Below are positions 33,130 to 45,830 of a stretch of 64,000 nucleotides of DNA, in pieces. A program made the position numbers and the translations under genes. The DNA is taken from positions 186,001 through 250,000 of the forward strand of contig WEDG01001270.1 in assembly GCA_017591395.1 (NCBI GenBank), in the 5' to 3' direction. Under the pieces are notes generated by a model that saw only the letters and a list, made by a program, of their open reading frames with translations, was not told the origin of the DNA and did not search any database. Each line of letters opens with the position of its first letter. Positions within the stretch are counted from its first letter, which is position 1. Source of the stretch: Schistocephalus solidus. Lineage: Eukaryota > Platyhelminthes > Cestoda > Diphyllobothriidea > Diphyllobothriidae.

Positions 33130-34930
33130 TAAACTGATAACTCTGATAAGACCTGCCTCTTATCCAATTTATTTATGTCCGTGTATACCGAGGCACCATT
33201 TTTTGACGAGGATGAATACTACAGTACTGCCACATCTACAAACAAAATAAGCACGGTGTCGTTCCCAATGGACACAGTAAGAAAAAAACTCTGAAACAGC
33301 TACAGCCCACTAAATCACCTGGCCCAGATGGTATATCCGCAAAAGTTCTCAATGAACTCACAGACCAGCTGGCCTCTCCGCTCTCCAAGATATTTGAAAG
33401 TTCGATGGAGGCGGGGGCTCTGCCTACTGAGTGGAAGATAGCCAACATAACCCCCATATATAAGGGAGGAGATAGGACATCACCAAACAGTTTCCGACCA
33501 GTTAGCCTCACAAGTATCTGTTGCAAAATGATGGAGAAGGTAATCAAAACGGAACTTATGAGGCATCTTAAAGAGAATAATTTGCTTAGTTCATATCAAC
33601 ATGGATTTCGAAGTGGTCGATCCTGCCTCACAAACTTGCTCACATCCATGGAAAGTTGGACAAAATCATTAGAAATGGGTTTGTCAGTCGATGCGGTCTA
33701 CATTGACTTTAGCAAAGCCTTTGACAGGGTTCCACACAAACGTCTGATCTTTAAGCTCCGTCAAATGGGTGTGACTGGCAACCTACTCAAATGGTTGGCC
33801 GACTTTCTCACAGACAGGCGCCAGCGTGTTTTGTATCGGAGACACCAAGTCTCACTGGGAAACCGTTCACAGTGGAGTTCCGCAGGGCAGCGTTCTGGGT
33901 CCCCATTTTGTTTCTGATATACGTAAACGACTGCCTGGATTGTCTGACATGCGAGAAGGTAATTTTCGCTGACGATTTGAAGTTATGGAGCTCGATTGAA
34001 AAACCGGAGGATGCGCGGAAATTACAACAAAACTTAGATCGCTTGCAAACATGGTGTGATGAGTGGCTGCTGAACCTTAATCTTAACAAATGCCAAATAA
34101 TCCGACTGCGGTCTAGTTCCAGAAGGCTGATTAGGTTTTGAATACCAGTACTCCATCAGTGGTCACCAACTCCAGGAGGTAAAACATTCTAAAGGACTTG
34201 GGTGTATGGATAACACCAACTCTCAAACCATCGTCGCACTGTGCGAATATCGCAAAAGAAAGCTATGTGTATCTTAGGCGCAATCAGGAGGTCCTTCGTT
34301 AATTTTGACGGAGAGCTTTTTGGGCGCGTGTTTGGAACATTTATCCGGCCGGTGTTGGAATATTGCGTTCAGGCGTGGCGCCCTTGGACGAAACATGACT
34401 ACGCTCTGCTGGAGAAAGTTCAACGAAGGGCAACGAAACTAGTCAGCGGATTGGAATGCCTACCCTATGAGGCCGCCTAGAAAGACTTAAAATTTTTCCT
34501 CTCTCTTATAGGCAATATAGAGGGGATATGATCTTAGTCTTCAAACTGGTCAGAGGAGTTGATTGTGCTCTTCAGATGGCCAACTTTTTTGAATTGGCAA
34601 ACATGACAAGTCTCCGAGGTCACCAATACAAACTGAAAAGAAATCACGCCAAACTTGAAGTGCGGGCCAACTTCTTTTCCCAACGGGTGATTGACGAATG
34701 GAACAAACTGCCAGCCTCAGTTGTTCAGGCTGAAAGCGTTGAAATGTTTAAAAGAAGACTTGATGCATTTTTACTTGATGAACATATAATTAGTCGACAG
34801 CAATGATTGATATACTAAAACGACTATCGCCATGTAACATTTGCTTATTTTGCTAGCGTCTATCTGTAAATAGGGTTTTCAAAGGCTCTGCCTATCTCCC
34901 TTATATATACTGAATACTGAATTAAAATCA
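33130..34930 (+). mobile_element. LINE A-2, 5'-truncated copy with 10-bp target duplication
   Basis: It matches LINE A from the RT lead-in (25385) to the 3' tail and ends TACTGAATACTGAATT. AAACTGAAAC flanks it at 33120-33129 and 34931-34940. 5' truncation and variable target duplications are typical of CR1-type target-primed reverse transcription. Confidence 0.9.
33405..34806 (+). pseudogene. LINE A-2 reverse transcriptase, broken
   Basis: The first frame (33405-33917) has ANITPIYKGGDRTSPNSF, HGFRSGRSCL and VYIDFSKAFDRVPHKRL. A frameshift near 33830 precedes the second frame (33791-34141) with FADDLKLWSSIEKPED. The third (34241-34480) has RPVLEYCVQAWRPW and the fourth (34528-34806) ends the protein. 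It is highly similar to the minus-strand LINE A. Confidence 0.92.
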
Positions 34931-36560
34931 AAACTGAAACCTGGCAAACACAATCTGGCTATCTTTAAGGGAAAGGTTGTTCAAAAGAATACGAATTTTG
35001 CATGTAATCAACCAATTATATTAAGGACAACTGCAGCCAGCACAGAAACGCCAAAACCATTAAGTAAACAATTGCCCAAAGACAGGAAGAACTTAGTCCG
35101 TAACGCCCAGCATTCTCACTGTGGAAACCAGAGTTACCGAAACTCCTCAAGAAACGGAAAAGGCATACGAGCTTGTCGTCAGAGGAGACGCAGTAAGGCC
35201 CCTAAAATTGACAATCGCAACAGGAAGTTTGCCTGGCGCAAAATTGGAGTGCTTGTACAGATATGCCCAAAGCCTTTTATCAAAACTTGACCAGTTAAAT
35301 ATTTGCCTTGCCGAAGTATCTCCGGATGTGCTAACAGTTACCGAAACCTGGTTGTCGGACACTATTCGAGGTAGCGAAATAACATTGTCTGGATGCCAAA
35401 TATATCGGAGGGACAGAGAAAACTGACAGGGTGGTGGAATAATTGTGTATGTGAAAGAAATGCTTATAGTGTCCGACAAGACGAGCATGTGTGCGCAGCA
35501 CGGAAGCCATATGATTTACCATCAAGGCTCTTGGCTCTCCATGTCTGGATGTCCTCACTGTCTATTGACCACCTAGAATAGACCAAGTCGCAGACACCCA
35601 CCTGTTGGAACAATTAGGAAAGTTCGCCAGTTGACCTAATGTCATGATTATGGTTGACTTCAACGCACCAGGAATTAACTGGAGCACTGTTCAATCATCA
35701 TGCCTGAAATCGAATTTTGATTATGGTTTTCTGCAAAAGACCTTGAAGGCAATCTTCAGACAACATGTTCTCTTTCCCACCAGAACACGTGAAGGACAAA
35801 GGGCTTACTGTCTCAACCTGGTTTTTATGGAAATATCAGGCAGCATTGATGAGATTATTTAAATGCCTACGCTCGATTGAAGTGATCATGTGGTACTTAT
35901 GCGGGACTATTCGTTATTCTCCGTTGCTCCTGCTATAAAAGAAAAAAGGCAAAACATTTAGCGAGGAAATTCTCATCAGATACGAGCAGATTTAACAGAC
36001 CTAAATGTTTTCGGGTACTGTGAACGAAGCTTGGGATTTCTTCCGGAATGCTCTTCTACAACTCATGGGCAACCACTGCCCACTAACGAGTGTCCATCAG
36101 AGCAAGCGTCCTGGTGGCTAGACAGTAACCTAAAAAGGGAAATAATCAGGAAGTAAAAATTGGGGAGAAAATACGGTGAGACTAATCAAGTCGCATATTT
36201 AAACAAGTGTAAAGCACAAAGACACAAACTGAATAGCCTTATTCTTAAAATGCGACGAGGATTCGAGAAGACTTAACTGCAAAAATCAACGGAGAATCCA
36301 AAGTTAGTCTACAGTTACCTGCGCAGATGAACGTGGGAATAAGCATCAAATCCCGATGATGAAGACTGCCTTCGGCGTCGGAATTGCTGAAAACAGGGAC
36401 AAAACTGAGTAAATTTCACAGTTCTACCGCTAAGTCTACACAAGCAACGCAATGTTCCTTCATCCATCAGCGGATAACCTGCTGACTGCAAGCATAATCA
36501 GCGTACAGTTCCCTGAATTTCTGAAACGAAGGGAATTAAAGAAACTAAAACAGTCAAAAT
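34931..36560 (+). mobile_element. LINE C-1, APE and RT start
   Basis: It continues the LINE C-1 copy after LINE A-2. The APE reads LSKLDQLNICLAEVSPDVL, TVTETWLSDTI and MIMVDFNAPGINW (35644 on). RT lead-in residues RRELKKLKQSKS occur just before 36560, where LINE B sequence takes over. Confidence 0.8.
35121..35862 (+). pseudogene. LINE C-1 APE endonuclease
   Basis: The frame 35121-35426 contains the ETW motif and the frame 35644-35862 the VDFNAP motif (GDFN-type, with the Gly replaced by Val). Stops at about 35427 and 35580 separate them. Confidence 0.8.
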
Positions 36561-36565
36561 CTCGA

Positions 36566-38503
36566 TGCTGCTAAGTCGGTATAAACTGTCGTGAAGTGCG
36601 TGCCTGTCGGCATCAGATCTGATGGCTCTCCAAAATTTAACATCGTCACCAAACATAACAGCACTGCAACCGAGGTCGTAGGCAAAGTCTTCTGATATAC
36701 ACTAAGAAGAATAACGGCCCTAACACGGAGCCTTGGGGACACCACTTAGAACCGGAGAAGCGTTGACTTCAAGGTATCGATGCACATATTTTGCAATCTT
36801 CCTGTAAGAAAATCTGCGATCCATGTCAGCAGCATTCCTTTTATTCCGATTTGAGATAATTTACAGATAAGGCGTTTGTGTGGGATACTGTTAAACAGCT
36901 TCTTGAAATCAGTGTAGATTACGTCAACCCTAGCATCTTCGTCCAGTGCACGAGTCCACTGCTCAGTCCAGATCATTCAACTGGAAAGATAAGAACGATT
37001 CGGTCTTAAGCCATGCTGGAGCTCCGAGAGTAGTCGGTTCTCCTCCAGGAACTTCCTTGTCACCTTCTGAACTACACATGCCATCATTTTACAGCAAATG
37101 CTGGTTAGGCTGACAAGTCGATAACAGTTGACATTTGATCGATCACCACCATTTTATATGGGGTATATATTTGCTGACTTCCGTTCGGATGGCAGCCTCC
37201 CTGATTCAAATTACGACTGGAAGATATGCACTAGTGGTTTCGAGAACTCACTCACCATTTCATTCAAGAAATTTGCCGGTGTATTGTCTGAACAAGATGA
37301 CTTTGTGTCTTTGAGCTTTTGCAACTCTCTTATCACGACATTTATCGGAAAGAGCATATATTCATGCACTGGACCGACGTTTAGAACATAACTTTTGGCA
37401 TTGTCAAACTGAAACTCAGTTTCTCTAGTGCATACTGAGACAAAGAACCGACGCAAATGTTCGGCTTTCTAACCATTTTCAACTACTTCTACACCAATCT
37501 TATCCATAACAACTGTTACTAGGTACTTGCTTTTTAATTTGGGCTTATTTGAGTTTGCTAGATAATTATGGATTCATAGTTCTTCCTTTCCTGACGGATC
37601 AATATGTTTGAGCGCATTTCGTTGACGTCGAAATTCCTCGAGATGTTCTCGTGACTCAGTTTCTCCGAATAACTTCCATTATTTTATTTTTCCTCTTAAT
37701 TGCCTGTTAAGTTCTCTTGTTAACAAGGCAGGGTCACTTGTCCTTTTTCATACATTCACTAGACAATAGTTCTCAATCAGATCTATTGAAATCGTCTTAA
37801 ATGAACACCAATCAACCTTTGGATTTCCTTTGAGCAAACAGTCTCTGTACATGGACATCAGAAAATCTTCATCTCGTTAAAATCTGCCTTTAATATATTT
37901 CTCTTGCCTTCCATTCTCTTATTGTGCTGCGAGTAGAGTGAGTAGTCCAACAGTAGCGTAATATGATAACTCTTACCGAGAGGTGCATTGGAATGCAATT
38001 CGTCAATGTTAGAGAAGTCCTTCCTAAAGACTAGGTACAGGCATTTGGCTCTCTGGTTCTCTCGAAATCCCGTTGTTGAGTTAATCAAGCGTGATAGAGG
38101 TTAATTGAAAGTGATTCAATTTGATTTGAGGAGGGAAATAGGCATGGGCCTTTGAGTACCCATATTTCTAAGGTGAAATTAAGCGCAGTATACAGAGAAA
38201 CCATGTTGGTTTCAAAAGTTCAAAGACGATCATAAAATATGACAGGTAATCCGTGATTCTCGAGGGTAAGATCAAATTCCTCATGGCTCTGGCTCATTTT
38301 GGAGCATAAAACTGTCAAGGTTTCTTTTAAAGTTTCCAGGGAAAGGATTCCTTGATTTGACCACTCTGACAGAAAAGGGGAATTTGCGCACATTCATTTT
38401 CACCTGCTGGACGCGCAGTTTCAATGGGTGACGTCAGAGATGGGTCGGGACAGCAAATTCAAAGAAGTTCAAGAATTCCATGCATTAATTCAATCCCTTT
38501 TGA
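36566..38503 (-). mobile_element. LINE B, left arm of a large palindrome
   Basis: On the minus strand this holds a LINE B 3' end (38503-38128, ending GGGTACTCAAAGGCCCATGC) followed by the APE C-terminus, linker and RT of another copy (38110-36566). RT residues include KSSCSDNTPANFLNEMV (37350 area) and DVIYTDFKKLFNSIPHKRL (36900 area). The same order recurs in inverse orientation at 38554-40945. Confidence 0.85.
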
Positions 38504-38553
38504 GTTATAGGCAAATGCGCGGGAATCTCCTAGCAGACATTGCACATTGTAAA
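38504..38553. other. Centre of the LINE B palindrome
   Basis: About 50 bp separate the arms. The spacer still encodes LINE B sequence on the plus strand (YRQMRGNLLADIAH). Confidence 0.75.
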
Positions 38554-41090
38554 AGGAATGGACTGTTGCCTAGAATTATTGACCTTCATTGAATTTGCTG
38601 CCACGACCCAGCTCCGAGGTCACCCATTGAAACTGCTCGTCCAGCCGGCGAGACTGGATGTGCGCAAGTTCCCCTTTTCTGTCAGAGTGGTCAAATAATG
38701 GAATCCCTCCATGGAATGTTTGTGATTTCCCCATCGCTGGAAAGCTTTAAAAGGAACCTTGAGAGTTTTATGCTCCAAAATGAGCCAGAGCCATGAGGAA
38801 TTTGACCTAACCCTCGAGACTCACGAATTACCTGTCATATTTTATGATCGCCTTTGAACTTTTGAAACCAACATGGTTTCTCTGTATACCACACTTAATT
38901 TCACGTTAAAAATAGGGTACTCAAAGGCCCATGCCTATTTACCTCAACAAATTAACTTGAAACACTTTGAACGACCTCTGTCATGGTTGGTTAACTCAAC
39001 AACGAGATTTCGAGAGAGCCGAGAGCAAATGCTGTACTAGCTTTAGGAAGGATCTCTCAGACGATTGCATTCAATGCCCCTCTCGGTAAGAGTATCATAT
39101 TACGCTGCTGTTGGACACTCGCTTACTCGCAGCAATAAGGAAATGGACGTCAGAGAAATAAATAAAAGGCAGATTTAAAACAAGATGAAGATTTTACTGA
39201 TGTCCGTGTAAAGAGACTGTTTGCATCAAAAGAATCCAAGAGTTGACGATTTCGATAGATCTGATTGACAACTATTGTCGAGTGAACGTATGAAAAAGGA
39301 CAAGTGATCCCTGCCTGTTAACAAGAGGACTAACTAGGCAATTAGAGAGGAAAAATAAAAATAATGGAAAGGTATTCTGAAACGGGTCACCGAACATCTC
39401 GAGAATTTCGACGTCATGCGCTCATATTGATCCATCAGGCAAAGGAAGAACTATGAATCCATAATTATCTAGCAAACTCAAAAATAAGCCCAAATTAAAA
39501 AGAATTTAAATTCAATTCTATTGAGGGAAATAGGCATGGGCCTTTGAGTACCCCTATTTGTAACGTAATATTGAAGTGCGGTATACAGATAAAACCGTGT
39601 TGGTTGCAAAGGTACAAAAAGGCGGTCATAAAAATATGACAAGTGGTGCACGACTCTCGAGGGTTAAGATAAATTCCTCATCGCTCAGGCTCGTTTTTGG
39701 AACATAAAACTGTCAAGGTTCCTTTTACAGCTTTCCAGCAATGGTGCCATCACAACGTCTTCAGGGAGGGCATTCCATGGTTTAACCACTCTGACAGAGA
39801 AGGAGAACTTGCGCACATCCAGTCTCGCCTGCTGGACACGGAGTTTAAATGGGTGACCTTGGAGATGGGTCGTAGCGGCAAATTTAACGAAGTCCGAGAA
39901 TTCCAGGCAACAGTCCAATCCCTTCACAATGTGAAATGTCTGCAGGAGATCACCACGCATTTGCATATAACTCTAAGAAAGTACCTAGTAACAGTAGTTA
40001 TGGATAAGATTGGTGTAGAAGTAGTTGAAAATGGTTAGAAAGCCGAACATTTGCGTCGGTTCTTTGTCTCAGTATGCACTAGAGAAACTGAGTTTCAGTT
40101 TGAAAATGCCAACAGTTATGATCTAAACGCCGGTCCAGTGCTTGAATATATGCTCTTTCCGATATCTGTCGTGATAAGAGAGTTGCAAAAGCTCAAAGAC
40201 GCAAAGTCATCTGGTTCAGACAATATACCGGCAAATTTCTTGAATGAAATGGTGAGTGAGTTCTCGAAACCACATGTGCATATCTTCCAGTCGTAATTTG
40301 AATCAGGGAGGCTGCCATCCGAACGGAAGTCAGCAAATATATACCCCATATAAAATGGTGGTGATCGATCAAATGTCAACTGTTATCGACTTGTCAGCCT
40401 AACCAGCATTTGCTGTAAAATGATATCATGTGTAGTTCAGAAGGTGACAAAGGAAGTTCCTGGAAGAACCGACTACTCTCGGGGCTCCAGCATGGCTTAA
40501 GACCGAATCGTTCTTATCTTTCCAGTTGAATGATCTGGACTGAGCAGTGGACTCGTGCACTGGACGAAGATGCTAGGGTTGACGTAATCTACACTGATTT
40601 CAGAAGCTGTTTAACAGTATCCCACAAAAACGCCTTATCTGTAAATTATCTCAAAATCGGAATAAAAAGGAATGCTGCTGACATGGATCGCAGATTTTCT
40701 TGCAGGAAGATTGCAAAATATGTGCATCGATACCTTGAAGTCAACGCTTCTCCGGTTCTAAGTGGTGTCCCCAAGGCTCCGTGTTAGGGTCGTTATTCTT
40801 CTTATTGTATATCAACGACTTTGTCCACGACCTCGGTTGCAGCGCTGTTATGTTTGGTGACGATGTTTAATTGTGGAGAGCTATCCGATCTGATGCCAAC
40901 AGGCTTGCACTTCACGACAGTCTAAACTGATGTAGCAGCTGGTCTGCATTTTTGCTCTTTAATTTTATTGTTATGACGTGTGTGTTCCTAAGAAATTGTT
41001 CCAGAAGGACTGGTGAGCAGAATGATTCCTACCAATACCTTCTTGATGGGCAGCCGCTTTCAAATGTTGTGGAACCAAAGCACATCGGTT
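38554..41090 (+). mobile_element. LINE B, right arm of the palindrome and RT continuation
   Basis: It mirrors 38503-36566 up to about 40945, apart from an inserted LINE B 3' fragment at 39505-39990. The RT carries KSSGSDNIPANFLNEMVSEF, DVIYTDF and MFGDDV in place of the catalytic ADD. Beyond the palindrome it reads QYLLDGQPLSNVVEPKHIGF, a typical RT-end motif. Confidence 0.85.
39505..39990 (-). mobile_element. LINE B 3' fragment nested in the right arm
   Basis: The frame 39966-39685 on the minus strand (MQMRGDLLQTFHIVKGLDCC ... FSFSVRVVKPWNALPEDVV) is an intact LINE B C-terminus. It is followed by the 3' UTR and the GCCCATGCCTATTTCCC end near 39530. The left arm shows the uninterrupted junction. 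Confidence 0.85.
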
Positions 41091-41790
41091 TTAAATAAAT
41101 AAAGATATTGCATATTAAAGGCCCAGAGGGCACCATCATAACAAACTTTGCATTGCGGTATAAATAATACACAGTTGATAATTGCTGCATTATGTGTACA
41201 AAAATATGAATAGCAGAAATGTGTAGCCTGATAGGCATATCCGATGAAGAACGATTCACCATTTTTAAAGCAATAGTCAACAATCTTTGTAATATACGGT
41301 AAACTTCGCAAGAATAAAAGAAAAAAATCCTACGGTTAATTCCGGGGCGGAGTTCAATGAGCCACCAATTTGAAAAGAGAAAATAGGAGAAAAAACATTT
41401 TTTCTAATAAATTCATAGCTAGAGTTGATGGGATTGGTACGATGAAATGGGATAGTACTGCGATGTTGCTGACAACTTATGAGGGTTCGGAATGTTCCTT
41501 GTATGGTGAGAGATAATAAAACAGCCAGAGCTACTGTTTATAACCATGAGGGAGGTGAGAGAGGAGAAACCCGTCGTAGAAAACAGGGTCGAAACGACGA
41601 GGGGAAAGTAGAGGTCACGCGATTATCACCAAGATGCGACCTTGTTGATTGCATAGTCCACCAAAAAGGTGGCAAAAACATCAGAATCTGCCATGATCAT
41701 CAACCGATCTCGGAGACCATCGTCAGGGTTGCGAAATTGGACAAAAGTATCAAGGTTGTCAAGACTTGGTGATGATAGTCGAAAAAGAGG
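41091..41790. other. Unassigned segment with one unrecognised frame
   Basis: AT-rich at first. A 97-codon frame at 41479-41772 (+) is basic and Glu/Arg-rich (GGERGETRRRKQGRNDEGK). No family recognised; it may be LINE debris. Confidence 0.4.
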
Positions 41791-42610
41791 GGACGAAAAG
41801 TGACTGCGAAGATTAACTCTGCAGAGGATAATGAAAAAATATTAAGAAACCAATGGTATATCACGCAAACAATCTGCACCGTTTCTAAAGACAGCATAAC
41901 TTGCGACACAGGTTATGTTGTGCTCATACTAGAACTAATGCTTATTGATAAGGAACTATTCAGAAAAACCTACTGGGCACTTGTTCGATCTCACTTGCAT
42001 TATGCCGTCCAGGCCTGTCGTCCGTGGTTTAAGAAGGATTATCTACAGCTGGAACGAATGCAGGCGAGGAGTACAAAGATAGTTATGAACCTTAATCATC
42101 TGCCTTACGAAGCCAAACTGTCTGAACTTGCTTCGTTTATTCCCAATTACAGGCGACTACGCAGTGACCTCATGAAACCTACAGGATTGTCAGACTCCAT
42201 GAGTGTGCCCTAGAATTTGATGACATCTTCGAATTGTTTGGGATGGAACTTCTGAGGGGTCATCCTTTTAAACTGCAAAAGAAGTTGGTTTATACAGATG
42301 TCCGATGGAACGCCTTTTCGCTGAGGGCCGTTTGAGCATGGAATGGATGCCCTGACGAGGTACTCATTTCAGAAACTGTTGAAACATTTGAATGCAAACT
42401 ATATACTCATTTGCTGAAAAAATATTAGACGTATAGTAAAGATTGTGTCAGTAACGGCAGCTTGCGCCTGGCTCACACATATCGATCATCTTACATTTAA
42501 ATCTGTCAGATTTACGGTTGTAAACGTTTATTTTACTGAGATTTTTGGATGTGAATGAGGAGCTCAAGTGCGAAAGCCTAATTCCTGCAATAAAGTTACT
42601 TAAGGTGACT
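41791..42610 (+). mobile_element. LINE C-type C-terminal RT region and 3' end
   Basis: The frame 41800-42213 carries YWALVRSHLHYAVQACRPWF and LERMQARSTKIVMNLNHLPY, typical of the CR1 C-terminus. It is followed by the LINE C 3' UTR ending CCTGCAATAAAG near 42595, as at 17640-17910. It may be the 3' remainder of LINE C-1. Confidence 0.8.
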
Positions 42611-43560
42611 ATCTTTTTTATCGTATATGTTCGACTCATACACCACTGCCTAAGCGAAGGCTGCCGAATCGGACAGGTCGAACAATTTGGATTAAAAGTT
42701 TTTATTTGTTTTTCGGAGGCCACTTTTGAGTAGACGTTTACATCTAGCACTTGGATCCTGTTAATCAGTGTGCATTAGAGCGTAAGTATCAGCACTCCCT
42801 GATATTGGACGTAGATGTCTTCGCTAAATTCGTTGGTGATTTTGTGCAGTCATAACCGCATTTCACCCTTCAACTCTCAAAACCCTAATGACTTAAGGCA
42901 GTAAGCCCCTTGAATAAACTCAATCGCTTACAACCAAACTACTCAAACGACGAGGCTCACTATTAAAGAGACAATTATTGTCAAATGCCGATCTTTTTTC
43001 ATGAACTTGTAGACAACTACAGGGTGATGGGACAAAACATGCTTCATCATGTGTGATCAAGACGGTTGTCCTTTACCATAGACTAAAAAAGGTTTACCTA
43101 TCCAGCACCTCTTGGGGGTAATTAATCTCCTTTGAACACACAAAAAAATTGAAAACAAACTCATCAGTTCGTAAGGCGATTGGTTATGCTTTGGGTGTCT
43201 GCTTAGTCAATAGTGCCTGAGCTGGGATTTGTCTTAAGCAAAATAGTGTCTTCAAAGGTATAACAGTAGCAAAATTACAAAAAGGCTATACCTTATAGGG
43301 ATTGATATTTCATGTTAAGTATGTTTAGGATCCGTTGTTGCCAGTGGTTATTTGTGAGGAAATCAGTTTTTACGGACTAGAAAGTATATAAAGTTGCTTT
43401 AGTGGATTAAGGATACTTTGCGCGCGGATCTAGGATATAGATGGTGTAGTGACCGAAGGCGTTGACATGGGTAAACGCACAGCATAAAAGGTCAACTTGA
43501 ATAGCTTTCCGGTTACGAAACACTGGATAGAGTCGTTAGACCCTGCATCAATCACACATA
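42611..43560. other. Unassigned AT-rich segment
   Basis: No coding potential or repeat recognised. Confidence 0.4.
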
Positions 43561-44193
43561 TTTTTTTGAATTTATTTTTGGTTAGCACCGGCAAGGCACT
43601 GTCTAAGCAAACATTAGTAACGAAATAAAGTTATGACAATGTGTGCAGATAAAATGTACAAATACATAACTTGTCCTGCTATGTCAACAGTTAGCGATGT
43701 TTTAAAATTAATGGTGAACTAGAAAAAAATAGACAGTGAAAAAACTCCTACCATAAAAATGGAGGCAGAGTTCAATAAGCCTTCATTTTTTAATAGAAGG
43801 TAGGAGAAAAAAACTGCTTAGGAAAAAATGGTCAGGTGGTAGAGTAGGGTAATACGGTAGTAGCATTTCAGAATGAGATAATGAAACGTCGAGGTGATTC
43901 GTTCTTGATCACTTAGGCATATGAAACAAAATCTCACGAAAATGCGTCAATGAACTTAAGTCCTCAGCATCTTAGGATCCAGAATTGAATTCTGATGATG
44001 GTTAGTATCCAAAGAAACGGTAGCAATTTAGACTGTGGACCACCGAATGTGTACGTCCGAATGACGTCATCGTTTGGATGACTGGTGATATAAGGAGACA
44101 TCATAGTTCATGGGCGACCCGAGGTAGCGAAAATATAGTTTCAAGAGGGTCACTTAAATTCCCGATGGTCCTTTCTCCGAGTCATGGGGAAAG

Positions 44194-45710
44194 CTACTGG
44201 GAAAAGATGAGAAAATAAAAGGTAATAGAATCAGTGTTAAGATAAATGTGCAGTCTTCGCTTGAATGCAGATAGACTAGTTAACGACCTAATTTCAATTG
44301 GCAAGTTATTCCAAAGAAAAACTATACCTAGAAGCAAAGAAGAGAGAGCGTTTACACGTGGAGGATGCAGGGGAGATATAATTAGTGCAGAATTTCTTAG
44401 GTTATAAGGAAGACTAACGGGGGTAATGACAGAAAGCTTGGGGAGAGTTGAACTATTATTTAGTCGGAAAAGGAGACAAAAGCCTGCTTCAAGTCTCCTG
44501 ACCCAAATAAATTTTAGCTTCATTAGCTGGCATCTTGTTGAGTAGGAAGTAGTTGAAAGAGTCGGAAATAGGAGTTTTTTTGTGAAATGTCTTTGGACAT
44601 TTTCAATTTTTGAACGGCTAGATTCGTTCATTTAAACCGAAGAAAGGACAGCAAAATGCAAGAATGGGAAGTACAAACATACGATTAAAGTCTTAATTTA
44701 ATTTCAGGAAGGTAGAAATTATAAGAAATAAAGCCGCAAATCTGAGCAGCTTTGGCCGTAATTCTATCGGCATGAGGCGAAAGATCTAATTTATTGGTGT
44801 AGCTTAAGCCCAAGTCCTTGATGGAGGAACATTCAATCATAGGGCAACCTTCAAAATAAGAGGTTGCGGCAGCCTTACAGGCCCAAAACTCATGTAGCGA
44901 CACTTAGTAGGTGAGAACTCCATTAGCCATGTGGAGCTCCAGGCCGAAAGAGCGTCTAAGTCTGAATGAATTTGTTCTAGGCACCGTTCGGTCGTAGAGT
45001 TAGAGAAGGAATACACGCATTTGAGGTCATCAGCATAAATAAAAAGATTGAGAATGTTTAACTATCGATGAAATATCATTTATATACAGTAAGAACAACA
45101 AAGGACCTAATACGGTACCTTGAAGGACACCACTAACAATCGGGGTAGCACTTGAGTATGAGGACCCTACTAAACCTTTTGTTTTCGATCATTTAGGTAT
45201 GATCTAATAAAGTCAGTAAGGGGACTACGAAATCCTATAGCTTCTAGTTTAGCTAGAAGTCGTTTATGAGGCACTTTATCGAATGCCTTACTAAGATCAA
45301 AAATAGATAACTACCACAGAGAGATGATCATTACGAAGAGAGGTTAGTAGATTTAGAAAAAGACATGTGGCAGGTTTCACAAGAGCGGTCCGGTAAGAAG
45401 CCGTGTTGGGAAAAAGTTGATAATTTGATTGCTTATGCAAAAAAATCCGTGATTTGTTTTTGCAATTAGTTTTTCGAAGAGTTTAGCAAGAGAGGGCGTT
45501 TTATGAACACCGCGATAGTTATGAATGTCCGAGCGGGAACCAGATTTAAAAACTGGTATTATAATAGAAGTTTTCCAGTAATCGGGGAAGAAACCATTTC
45601 GAGAAATACTGAGAATAACTTGCTTAGTAAAGGTGGAAAATCCCTTAACTGTTTAATAAGTGAGTTTGGAATGTTATCAGTTCCAACCGAATGTGAATTT
45701 TTTAGGTGAG
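44194..45710 (-). pseudogene. LINE D (-) reverse transcriptase and C-terminus
   Basis: Translating through several frameshifts gives FSQHGFLPDRSCETCHMSF, HLSVVVIYF, a SGVLQGTVLGPLLFLLYIND motif, then ITAKAAQICGFISYNF and, in 44631-44194, SRSKIENVQRHFTKKLLF and GIVFLWNNLPIEIRSL. The catalytic DD lies near 45040. Confidence 0.85.
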
Positions 45711-45830
45711 CTATTTCCTTTTGAATACATGAAGGCGAGAAATTAATGGTTGTTAGAAGCGAATTTGAAAGCAGAGGAATTGTGGAGTGGGGCTAGTTTC
45801 AGTGGTAAAGTGGTTGGCAAAAAAACGAAT

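Noticed and set aside
41479..41772. 97-codon basic frame as a host gene
   Set aside because: No domain, no splice context, flanked by LINE sequence on both sides; left as unassigned.
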